A DNA stretch of 64,000 nucleotides from Prevotella sp. (GTDB lineage: Bacteria > Bacteroidota > Bacteroidia > Bacteroidales > Bacteroidaceae): positions 1 to 64,000 of the forward strand of contig JAILHK010000014.1 in the NCBI GenBank assembly GCA_024695815.1. The letters run 5' to 3'. Positions 25,671-34,369 of the stretch are shown here, in pieces. Position 1 is the first letter of the stretch, and the number at the start of each line of letters is the position of its first letter. The notes under the pieces were generated by a model, which saw nothing but the letters and a program-made list of their open reading frames with translations, made no database searches and was not told the origin of the DNA. The position numbers were made by a program, and so were the translations under genes.

Positions 25671-28289
25671 ATGAAACTAAAAACCATACTACTATTTACA
25701 AGTCTTCTGAGTCTTTTTACAGAGTTATCAGCACAGTGCTGGCAACATGTTGACCCGCGGATTGGCAGCGTGGGCGTAGGACGCACGTTCCCAGGTCCCT
25801 GCATGCCCTTTGGCATGGTAAAACCAGGTCCCGACTGTGGGGTGCTGCCCAATGCGGGATGGGCCGAGATGCCTGCCAAGGTGACGGGCTTCTCGCAGAC
25901 GCACGTCAGTGGCACGGGGGGCGGACAGAAGTATGGTAACATCCTGATACAGCCATGCCTCACAGACGGTGAGCATGGCGAACAGGCGCGCCGTGAGGAA
26001 CAGATAGCGCTGGGCTACTATGCCACCACCTTCGACAACGGCATCCGCACGGAGATTACCACCGACAAGCGCTGTGCCTACTATCGTTTCCACTATCCTG
26101 CCAAGGGGGCACTGCTACTGGACGTGACCCACTTCCTAGGCAAGGACCCAGTGCCCAACCAGCGCGAACGACAGCAGTTTGTGAGTGCGGCCTTTAAGGT
26201 GGTGTCCGACCTTGAGGTGCTGGGACATTCATGTATCAGGGGCGGCTGGAACAATGGCGGTCCATACACGGTGTTCTTCTCGCTACAGACCGACCGTCGC
26301 TTCAAGGCCGATGGCAACCTGTTGTGTTTCGACGATACCGTGGTCAACGTGAAGATTGGCATCTCGTACGTCAGTGAGCAGCAGGCACAGCGGAATGTGG
26401 GCAAACGCCACTTCGACCAGCAACTGAACCACCTGCGCACCACGTGGGAACAGTACCTGTCGAAGGTCTCCATCGACGGCACCGACCAACAGAAACGTAT
26501 GTTCTATACAGCCCTCTATCACACCATGCTGATGCCGGTGGACAAGACGGGCGAGAACCCACGGTGGCAACAGGGCGACTATTATGATGACTACTACGCC
26601 ATCTGGGACACCTACCGCACCTCGTCACCACTGCTCACACTGCTTTGTCCCGAGCGCCAGGTGGCTATGGTCAACGCACTGTTAAACATCTATCTGCACG
26701 AGGGGTATATGCCCGATGCACGCAGCGGCGATTGCAATGGCAGGACACAGGGCGGCTCAAATGCCGACGTGGTGATTGCCGATGCAATGGCCAAAGGCCT
26801 GAAAGGCATTGACTACCGACTGGCGCTGAAGTCAATGCTGAAAGATGGCGAGGTGGATGCCGGTAGCGACCACGAGAAACATGGACGCGGCGGACTGAAC
26901 GAATACATCGCACTGGGATATATCCCCTATGGCATTCCGCGTGCCGGCACCCGCACCGTGGAGTATGCCTTCAACGACTGGTGCATAGCCCAGGTGGCCC
27001 AACAGTTAGGCGAGACAGAGGTATATCAGCGCTACCTGAAGCGGTCAGACAACTGGAAGAACCTGTGGCGCAAGGATTATACCTACGACGGCATGCGTGG
27101 CTTCATCATGCCAAAAGACGCACAGGGCCAGTGGCTCGACGCTGTACCCTGGGGCCACTCCAAGGTGTTCCACCCCACCATCCCCTATACGCCCACGACC
27201 AAGGTGGCACCGTGGTACCTGCCGTGGTGGGACACCTTCTTCTACGAGGCCACCAGCGAGGAGTACTCGCTCAGCATTCCGCACGATATAGAGGGACTGG
27301 TTGAGGTCTGCGGCGGGCCGGAGGCGTTCAAGCAGCGACTGGACCTGTTCTTTGAAAAGGGATATTATAATGTACAGAACGAACCCTCGTTCCTCTCGCC
27401 ATGCCTCTACCACTGGATTCGACGTCCGGACCTGAGCACCCAGCGCATCCATCAGATCATCAACCACCACTACACGGACCTGCCCGACGGACTGCCCGGC
27501 AACGACGACTCGGGAGCGATGTCGTCGTGGCTGGCCTTCCACATGATGGGACTCTACCCGCTGGCTGGCACCGACACTTATCTGCTCAATCTCCCACTGT
27601 TGCCTTACTACCGTTTCACACTGCCTAACGGCAAGACGCTAGAGGTGCAACGGCGTGGCGAAGGCAACCACTTCACCGCTGTCACGTGGAATGGCCAGTC
27701 CGTCAACGACGCTCGCATCACTCACCAATCGCTCCTGCAAGGCGGTCACCTTCTGTTCACCGCCACCCCCACTTCATCCACCCCCGAGGTCTGCACGGAG
27801 CCCAAACCCTGCCCCTCAACACCCCTTCTCCGTAGGCCAGCCGTTTCGGCTGGCACCACAGTCACCTCCCGCGCCCAGATTACCTTCACGCTGAACCGCC
27901 AGTTGCGCACCTGGCCCCTGCAATACACCTGGCAGGCGGACACGCTGGTGGTGACCTGCAAGCAGACGACCTACCACATACCAGCGAGCGAGGTACAGCA
28001 TGCCACCACCTTCTGCTGGCTGACACCCCAACAAGACGGCACCACCTACCACGCCGTAAAAGGCACCTTCGCATTCATCTCGCAACACGCTTACATCGAA
28101 CTGCGAGAAAAGGGAACCTTCGTCTATGACACCATCACATGGCGAAAGGTCGATGAGACTGACTTTGCAGTACACGTGCAAGCCGACATCGACGGCACCG
28201 AGATGTGGATAGAGAAGAACGAAGCACTGCCGCTGGTGCTTGAAATGAGACATAATCCTTTAGGTATTGACTGGACAATCAAATCATAA
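25671..28289 (+). CDS. GH92 alpha-mannosidase
   Basis: 872 residues with signal peptide ending LSAQ. The start at 25671 is chosen because the promoter lies directly before it and the signal peptide begins there; an open frame extends further upstream but would run through the promoter and antisense to queC. N-terminal domain: VDPRIGSVGVGRTFPG and SQTHVSGTGGG. The catalytic domain has the acid Glu431 in RTVEYAFND and the base pair Asp612/Asp613 in GNDDSGAMSSW. GH92 enzymes are calcium-dependent exo-mannosidases. Residues ~695-730 are a proline/threonine-rich stretch that looks inserted. The stop overlaps the next start by one base (TAATG). Confidence 0.93.
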   Translation: MKLKTILLFTSLLSLFTELSAQCWQHVDPRIGSVGVGRTFPGPCMPFGMVKPGPDCGVLPNAGWAEMPAKVTGFSQTHVSGTGGGQKYGNILIQPCLTDGEHGEQARREEQIALGYYATTFDNGIRTEITTDKRCAYYRFHYPAKGALLLDVTHFLGKDPVPNQRERQQFVSAAFKVVSDLEVLGHSCIRGGWNNGGPYTVFFSLQTDRRFKADGNLLCFDDTVVNVKIGISYVSEQQAQRNVGKRHFDQQLNHLRTTWEQYLSKVSIDGTDQQKRMFYTALYHTMLMPVDKTGENPRWQQGDYYDDYYAIWDTYRTSSPLLTLLCPERQVAMVNALLNIYLHEGYMPDARSGDCNGRTQGGSNADVVIADAMAKGLKGIDYRLALKSMLKDGEVDAGSDHEKHGRGGLNEYIALGYIPYGIPRAGTRTVEYAFNDWCIAQVAQQLGETEVYQRYLKRSDNWKNLWRKDYTYDGMRGFIMPKDAQGQWLDAVPWGHSKVFHPTIPYTPTTKVAPWYLPWWDTFFYEATSEEYSLSIPHDIEGLVEVCGGPEAFKQRLDLFFEKGYYNVQNEPSFLSPCLYHWIRRPDLSTQRIHQIINHHYTDLPDGLPGNDDSGAMSSWLAFHMMGLYPLAGTDTYLLNLPLLPYYRFTLPNGKTLEVQRRGEGNHFTAVTWNGQSVNDARITHQSLLQGGHLLFTATPTSSTPEVCTEPKPCPSTPLLRRPAVSAGTTVTSRAQITFTLNRQLRTWPLQYTWQADTLVVTCKQTTYHIPASEVQHATTFCWLTPQQDGTTYHAVKGTFAFISQHAYIELREKGTFVYDTITWRKVDETDFAVHVQADIDGTEMWIEKNEALPLVLEMRHNPLGIDWTIKS

Positions 28290-31200
28290 TGAAAAGACTT
28301 AGCATCCTGACCATCTGCCTACTATTGGCACTGACAAACCTGGCACAGACTTTATCGCCCGAACAGACGGGCGGCGTGTATTATGCCTACCCCGTGACAG
28401 AGGCAGAGAAATGCACCTTTCCCGATGGATTCGACGTTTTTTATATCTCGCACTACGGCCGTCACGGCTCCCGCTGGTTGCCCGACGAGCAGCGCTACAC
28501 ATGGGTGCTGCAGCAGTTTGACGACGACAACAGGCTGACGCCGCTGGGCCGCGATGTCAAGAAGCGCCTGCAACGGGTGTGGAAGAACGCCAAAGGAAAC
28601 GCGGGCCAACTGACACCATTGGGCGCCAGGCAGCACCGACAGATAGCACAGCGCATGGCGAAAAACTACCCGCAGGCCTTTGCTAAAGGGGCCAAACTGC
28701 AGGCACGATCGAGCACGGTGACGCGCTGCAGGGCGTCGATGCTGGCTTTCTGCAGCCAACTGCCCAACAAGGACATCCGCCCCGAGACAGATGCACGCTT
28801 CATGGCGTATATCAACTACGAGTCTGACGAGCTGAAAGCGCTCTCAAAGAGGACCAAGAGTCAGCTCAACGTGCCAACAGAGCGCTTCATCGCCCGACTA
28901 TTCAAAGCGCCACTGGCCGACGCGACGACCGAGAGGCGCCTGCTGTCTGAGCTGCATACCATTGCCGCCGACATGCAAGACATCCCGATGAAACTGCGGT
29001 TTTGGGACCTTTTCACCGAGGAAGAGATGCTGGCTGTGCACCGGGCTAACAACGAAAGGATGACCATGATCAACGGACGGACGCCCCTGAACGATGGCAT
29101 TCCCGCTCGGTCGAGCATACCCTTGTGGGAAAACATCGAGCAGGAGGCCGACGCCATGATAGCCAGTGGCGGCCATGGGGCCTCGCTTCGTTTTGGTCAC
29201 GACACAGCACTGCTCCGTCTGCTGACGCTGCTACAACTGTCTTTGCCGGGCAATGGTATGGAAGACATCGTGCCGATGGCAGCCAACCTGCAGATGGTGT
29301 TCGCACGCAACGCGGATGGCGAGGTGCTGGTGCAGCTGCTACACAACGAAAAACATCAAAAAATACCCATTCTATCGGTTGGCGACAGTTACCGATGGGA
29401 GGATGTAAAGACCTACATGCACCAGCGCATCCACATGCTGAGCCACGTCAAACAGTTGGCCACACTAAACACCATGGTAGGTACGGCACCAGCCAACACC
29501 AAGTCGGCCGGACTGTTTGGAAAAGGTTCTGAGGAACACGGACAGACGTTGCCAGCCGTACTGGTGCCCCACGGACAGACCTTCTGGACACCACAGACGC
29601 GCGACACAGAGAAGAAATGCGTGGCGCCCTACTACTATACCGACTCGCTGTTTCAGGGCATCCGTGCCAGTCACTGGCTGGTGGGTGGCTGTACACAAGA
29701 CTACGGCTCGTTTACGGTGGCCGCACTGAGCGGCAAGCCACGCTTCGCACCGACCGAACGGGCCACACGCTTCTCGCATGCCGATGAGGTGTCGCACCCT
29801 TATTATTATAAGGTATATCTGCCCGACGAGCGGCTCATCATCGAGATGACGGCACTAAGCCACTGTGCCATCATGCGCATCACACCCCAGGAAGACGGCC
29901 CCGTGCACATCGTGGTGAACACCAATAGCGACGAGAACGAGGGAAACATCTGGCACGACCAAAAGAATCATCTGGTAGAGGCGTGCAACCCCGTGCACCG
30001 CATCTATCAGGGATGGGGCGAACGAGCAGGACTGAATGGATATCTGAGAATGACATACAACGATGAAATGGTTAGTTTTTCGCCATTTCATCAGGGTATC
30101 TGTCTGACCTTCAATGGTAAGAAGGCGCAACCTTTGGTGCTCAGACTCGCCACCTCGTTTACGAGTCTTGAAGGGGCGAAGAGAAACCTGAGCGAACAAC
30201 TGTCGCTAGAGGAAATGGCAGAGGCAAACATAGCGCAATGGAACGAGCGGATGCACAGCATCGACGTGAGCGATAGCGATGCAGACAAGGTGAACCAGTT
30301 CTATGGTGCACTCTATCGTGCATCGTTCCTGCCACGCGAGATGAGCGATGCAGACGGGACGTATCCCTCCTTCCCCGAAGGCAATGTGAAAACGAGCAAT
30401 GGCCGCATTCGCTATGGCGACTTCTCGATGTGGGACACCTACAGGGCACTGCACCCGCTACTAAACCTGATAGACCCTAAACGTTCGGCCGACATGATGC
30501 AGTCGCTGGTGGAGATGTACGACGAGGGAGGCTGGCTACCCATCTTTCCCTGTTGGAACAGCTACACGGCAGCAATGATTGGCGACCACTGCGTGTCGGC
30601 GCTGGCAGATGCCTACGTCAAGGGCGTCAGAAACTTCAACGCAACGAAAGCGTACGAGGGAATGCGGAAAAACGCGATGGAATGGCCTAAAACGGAGGCA
30701 GCATATAAGGACGGACTGGGACGCAGAGCCCTGAAGTCGTACCTGAAATATGGGTATATCCCGATGGAAGACCATGTAGAAGAGGCTTACCACACCGACG
30801 AGCAGACCTCGCGCACATTAGAATATGCCTACGATGACTTCTGCGTGGCACAGATGGCGAAGGCCTTAGGCCATGACGACGACTATCGCCTGCTGATGGC
30901 GCGCAGCGAGAACTGGCGCAACGTGATCAATCCGTTGACAGGCTATGCCGACGGTCGCCATGCAGACGGCAGGTGGGAGAACAACAGCGACCTGACGCAC
31001 CGCAAGTCGTACATCACCGAGGGCGCCACTTGCCACTACACCTGGTACGTGCCACAGAACATAGAAGGACTGATCGGTGTGATGGGTGGGCGCAAGACCT
31101 TTGTTGCCAAGCTCGACTCTATGTTCAACGAAGGCCGGTACTGGCATGGCAACGAACCCTGTCATCAGGTGGCATGGCTCTATGCGACAGCAGGCGAACG

Positions 31201-31534
31201 CGAGAAGACACACCAATGCGTGCAACATATTCTGGCCACGGAATACAACAACACACCTGGCGGACTGAGCGGCAACGACGATGCCGGACAGATGTCTGCA
31301 TGGCAGGTGTTTGCCATGATGGGCTTCTATCCTGTTTGTCCGGCCACCACGGAATATATGGTTGGTGCACCAGCCTTCGAACATGTCACGCTGAACCAGA
31401 GCAACGGACAAATATTCACGATTTCATCGGGAAAAAGCGGTGGTAACCCCACATTAAACAACCACCCCTTACAACGCAACAGCATTCAGCATGAAGACAT
31501 TGTAAGGGGCGGCAGTCTGGAATATTTGCCTTAA
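28289..31534 (+). CDS. Histidine acid phosphatase - GH92 alpha-mannosidase fusion
   Basis: 1081 residues with signal peptide ending NLAQ. Residues ~25-395 are a branch-2 histidine phosphatase (phytase/MINPP type): the phospho-acceptor motif is RHGSR at 58-62 and the proton-donor pair is His304-Asp305 in FGHDTALLRLL. Residues ~400-1080 form a complete GH92 enzyme: HGQTFWTPQTRD, GGCTQDYGSF, acid Glu845 in TLEYAYDDF, and Asp997/Asp998 in GNDDAGQMSAW. Both active sites look intact. Some GH92 enzymes cleave mannose-phosphate-mannose caps; joining a phosphatase would let one protein uncap and then dephosphorylate mannose 6-phosphate. That coupling is inference. No C-terminal tag is present. Translation is coupled to the upstream GH92. 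Confidence 0.9.
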   Translation: MKRLSILTICLLLALTNLAQTLSPEQTGGVYYAYPVTEAEKCTFPDGFDVFYISHYGRHGSRWLPDEQRYTWVLQQFDDDNRLTPLGRDVKKRLQRVWKNAKGNAGQLTPLGARQHRQIAQRMAKNYPQAFAKGAKLQARSSTVTRCRASMLAFCSQLPNKDIRPETDARFMAYINYESDELKALSKRTKSQLNVPTERFIARLFKAPLADATTERRLLSELHTIAADMQDIPMKLRFWDLFTEEEMLAVHRANNERMTMINGRTPLNDGIPARSSIPLWENIEQEADAMIASGGHGASLRFGHDTALLRLLTLLQLSLPGNGMEDIVPMAANLQMVFARNADGEVLVQLLHNEKHQKIPILSVGDSYRWEDVKTYMHQRIHMLSHVKQLATLNTMVGTAPANTKSAGLFGKGSEEHGQTLPAVLVPHGQTFWTPQTRDTEKKCVAPYYYTDSLFQGIRASHWLVGGCTQDYGSFTVAALSGKPRFAPTERATRFSHADEVSHPYYYKVYLPDERLIIEMTALSHCAIMRITPQEDGPVHIVVNTNSDENEGNIWHDQKNHLVEACNPVHRIYQGWGERAGLNGYLRMTYNDEMVSFSPFHQGICLTFNGKKAQPLVLRLATSFTSLEGAKRNLSEQLSLEEMAEANIAQWNERMHSIDVSDSDADKVNQFYGALYRASFLPREMSDADGTYPSFPEGNVKTSNGRIRYGDFSMWDTYRALHPLLNLIDPKRSADMMQSLVEMYDEGGWLPIFPCWNSYTAAMIGDHCVSALADAYVKGVRNFNATKAYEGMRKNAMEWPKTEAAYKDGLGRRALKSYLKYGYIPMEDHVEEAYHTDEQTSRTLEYAYDDFCVAQMAKALGHDDDYRLLMARSENWRNVINPLTGYADGRHADGRWENNSDLTHRKSYITEGATCHYTWYVPQNIEGLIGVMGGRKTFVAKLDSMFNEGRYWHGNEPCHQVAWLYATAGEREKTHQCVQHILATEYNNTPGGLSGNDDAGQMSAWQVFAMMGFYPVCPATTEYMVGAPAFEHVTLNQSNGQIFTISSGKSGGNPTLNNHPLQRNSIQHEDIVRGGSLEYLP

Positions 31535-31552
31535 CAGCAATCTGACCTCTTA

Positions 31553-34186
31553 TTATTTATAGACATCCTCCGTGGTAGGATATTTATACCAGTCGGTGGC
31601 TTGCTTCTGATCGCGGGCCCACTCTACGAAAGAGTGGCCTGGCGTTCTGTAGGCACCAATCACCTCACCACTCTTATCGTTACCGATGGTGGTCCACTCG
31701 TATGGATACTTGAAGTTGCCAGGCACGCAGATAGCCCATGGGAAGTTGTCGCCATAGAGCTCTTTCTTTCTGTTGGTGGCATAGTCTCTCATCACCTCGT
31801 CAGTCTTGTAAGGCACGGTGTGCACCTCCCAATAGGCCGAGTTGTAAGGCTCAAGGATGAACACATCGAGATCTTTCTCAGAGAAATGAGCGGCAGCCTC
31901 AGCACTGTTCAGTTCGAAGGTGAAAGTCACCTCGGCAGGTGTCACGCCATTCTTCTTGCCAGCATAACCGCTGGTGGGGTTGACAGTGTTATAGAACCAG
32001 TTCTGCACCGAACCGATGTTAGCGATGGTACGGCCGATAGACCAATGGGCATTGTTGAAGAGAGCAATCACCACATCGGTGGTGTTGTTCTTGGCATTAT
32101 TGCTGACCAGTCCATTCTCGCCCATGCCATTGATGATCACGCGAGAGGTGTTGGGATAGTTATCGTCGAGGTTACCCGTACGAACACAACTCTTAATATC
32201 GCTGTCTTTCAGGCCAACCACGCGGATGGCTGCAGCCAACTGCTTGGTAGCACCCACGGCATCGAGCGTCACTTTCAGCGTGACGTTTTTGCCGTTGACG
32301 GTAGGTGTGACGGTGAGCACGACGTCGTTGAAGTCGTAGTCGCCCAACTGCGGGAAGTTATCCTCGAAGCAATAGCGGAATCCCAGAGGACCTGCCTGAG
32401 GCTCTTCCTCCTGAGGTTGACCGCCATAGCCAGGCGAGCACTGACCAGCTTTAATCTTCACATCGGCACCATTATACGATGACATCTTGGCACCCGATCT
32501 GCTATCCAGACGATAGTAAGGCTGGTTGCCCTTCTCGCCATTGGCAATCTGTTCGTCGCTCTTGTCGCTATAGCCGAAGTTGAAGTGCTTGTCGGTGGCC
32601 ACATAGACACGGTTGAAATAGTTGGCTACAAAGCCCTGACGAGGATTGATATCGCTACGACGGGTTATTTCCTTGGCCTGGAACACGGCATAGCCGCCTC
32701 GGGTGGGACCGTAGATGCCATAGACATCCTTGGTAATGGCCATATAAGCCTTGCCAGTGACATGGAACAGCGAGCCTGAACCCATCTTGATGAAGCCAGG
32801 ACCAGAGAATTCAAAATCCTTTGTGACCACAGAAGCGCCACCATTCAGCTGGAAGCTATTCACGTAGCTATCGCCCAGACCGATGTAGAAACGGTCGGTG
32901 ACAATCATCTTACAGTTGTTGATCACGTCGGTGCTACCGGCAGTGTAGGTAAACTTCTGAGTAGTATAGGTACCGTCGTTGTGCCAGGTAGCCTGGTTAC
33001 TGCTGACGGTGGTCTCGCCCGTGACGGTCATATTACCGTCGTTGTAGAGATCGGCACTGCCAGCCACACCTACGGTAGCCGCCGTACAGGTTCCTTCGTT
33101 GATAAACAGCGACTCGGTGTTCTCGACACCCAGGTGCCCACTCACGGTCATGGTGCCCTTGTTCAGGATCTGACCAGTCTCTGCCACATTAATCGCAGCG
33201 GCGGTGATTGTGCCGGCATTGACCAACTGAGAATGGCTATTGACATTGATAGTGCCAGAAACCCTCACGGTTCCTTCATTATACAAGGTTCCATCAGAAG
33301 CATTAGGATCATTCCACCATGGATTATACGAACTATAGAGGGTCAGGACAGAAACATTCATAGTACCCTTGTTATAGATATGCACATTGGTATTAATACT
33401 GCTCGTCAACGTAGCACCCTGAGCCACATAGACATTGACATTGCCATATTTCATACCAACATCCATCGTGACCACTGCACCAGACAGCAAGTAGATATTT
33501 GTATTGTTGTTAACACCCGTGAGCTTCACATTGTAAGTACCTGCTCCGAAATACAAATTACAGTTACCGTTCCACACGTTCACCTGTGTATCACTGGTTC
33601 TCACATAATAGTTACCGCTCTGTGTCTCATAGTACCTGTCAACCGTCTTTGCGCCACTTGGAATAGAGGTAGCGAAAAGCGATGCGCTGGGTGCGTCGGG
33701 GAAGTTGACGTTATGCGCCTTTTGACGCTGAGGAGCCATCTTTCGCGATTCCTCAGTAGGCTCATCACTGATGACACCCTCTATCTTACCGTCGGTGATG
33801 CCGAAGGGATAGACGCTCATATAGCGGTCTTTGTCGAACAAGGCCACAAAGACATAGTTCTTATCCAATGTATAGCTGAGCACGGTGGAAAGTGTCTCAC
33901 CGTCGTTGACGATGCCCTGTGCCAGCAAGGTGAGTGAGTCAGGATTACCGATAGGGTTCTCATCATAAATTCTCACGTCGTACGCCTCGCCTGTACCCAT
34001 GTTCACACCGAGTTCCACGCTGGCCGTACCGATAGTAGTCCATGTGTGGTCTGGGTCCACATTCATCACAGGGAATGCGGCAGCCACCGTTTGTCTATAC
34101 TTCTCCAAGTCGAACAAATCCCTCTCACAAGAGGTAAGAATCAACGAAAACAAAACTAATCCGAAAATAGATTTTCCGTTCATCAT
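31553..34186 (-). CDS. LruC-domain lipoprotein with 20-residue beta-helix repeats
   Basis: 877 residues with lipobox LTSC (17-20). Residues ~270-440 are built of 20-residue repeats: units beginning near 301, 321, 341, 361, 381 and 401 each have the pattern N-x-G-T/N-hydrophobic-x-V, such as YNEGTVRVSGTINV and LNKGTMTVSGHLGV. This is typical of a parallel beta-helix. The C-terminal third carries the LruC/DUF4842 domain (FEDNFPQLGDYDFNDVVLTV), whose DxDxNDxV loop probably binds calcium. LruC proteins are Bacteroidetes surface lipoproteins, with possible adhesive or Ca-dependent roles. It converges with the phosphatase-GH92 gene and has its own promoter. Confidence 0.85.
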   Translation of the reverse strand: MMNGKSIFGLVLFSLILTSCERDLFDLEKYRQTVAAAFPVMNVDPDHTWTTIGTASVELGVNMGTGEAYDVRIYDENPIGNPDSLTLLAQGIVNDGETLSTVLSYTLDKNYVFVALFDKDRYMSVYPFGITDGKIEGVISDEPTEESRKMAPQRQKAHNVNFPDAPSASLFATSIPSGAKTVDRYYETQSGNYYVRTSDTQVNVWNGNCNLYFGAGTYNVKLTGVNNNTNIYLLSGAVVTMDVGMKYGNVNVYVAQGATLTSSINTNVHIYNKGTMNVSVLTLYSSYNPWWNDPNASDGTLYNEGTVRVSGTINVNSHSQLVNAGTITAAAINVAETGQILNKGTMTVSGHLGVENTESLFINEGTCTAATVGVAGSADLYNDGNMTVTGETTVSSNQATWHNDGTYTTQKFTYTAGSTDVINNCKMIVTDRFYIGLGDSYVNSFQLNGGASVVTKDFEFSGPGFIKMGSGSLFHVTGKAYMAITKDVYGIYGPTRGGYAVFQAKEITRRSDINPRQGFVANYFNRVYVATDKHFNFGYSDKSDEQIANGEKGNQPYYRLDSRSGAKMSSYNGADVKIKAGQCSPGYGGQPQEEEPQAGPLGFRYCFEDNFPQLGDYDFNDVVLTVTPTVNGKNVTLKVTLDAVGATKQLAAAIRVVGLKDSDIKSCVRTGNLDDNYPNTSRVIINGMGENGLVSNNAKNNTTDVVIALFNNAHWSIGRTIANIGSVQNWFYNTVNPTSGYAGKKNGVTPAEVTFTFELNSAEAAAHFSEKDLDVFILEPYNSAYWEVHTVPYKTDEVMRDYATNRKKELYGDNFPWAICVPGNFKYPYEWTTIGNDKSGEVIGAYRTPGHSFVEWARDQKQATDWYKYPTTEDVYK

Positions 34187-34224
34187 AAATCTTCTAATAT
34201 TATATACCTAAACCAATTCGGTTG

Positions 34225-34254
34225 CAAAATTATAATTTTTTTTTCAGTTAACAA
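34225..34254 (-). promoter_or_regulatory. Promoter of the LruC gene
   Basis: Minus-strand TAATTTTG (34225-34232) with TTG (34252-34254) 19 nt upstream. Confidence 0.7.
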
Positions 34255-34330
34255 TCATTACTTTTCCCCTTTTTTCTTATAATATGTTCGCAGGCGTACA
34301 TTATTAACATCGCTTAACTTATAATTTCTT

Positions 34331-34361
34331 TTGCATATTCCAATAATTTACACTACCTTTG
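34331..34361 (+). promoter_or_regulatory. Promoter of the SpmA-SpmB fusion gene
   Basis: TTG at 34331-34333, 20-nt spacer, TACCTTTG at 34354-34361. The ATG at 34370 follows by 8 nt, so the leader is only a few bases long. Confidence 0.8.
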
Positions 34362-34369
34362 CACTTTGT

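Noticed and set aside
4080..31534. Canonical polysaccharide utilisation locus
   Set aside because: No SusC-like TonB-dependent transporter or SusD-like lipoprotein, and no hybrid two-component or ECF regulator is adjacent, so the name would be misleading.
32981..33937. Plus-strand open frame of 318 codons opposite the LruC gene
   Set aside because: It is a mirror of the LruC repeat region; no recognisable motifs and no promoter.
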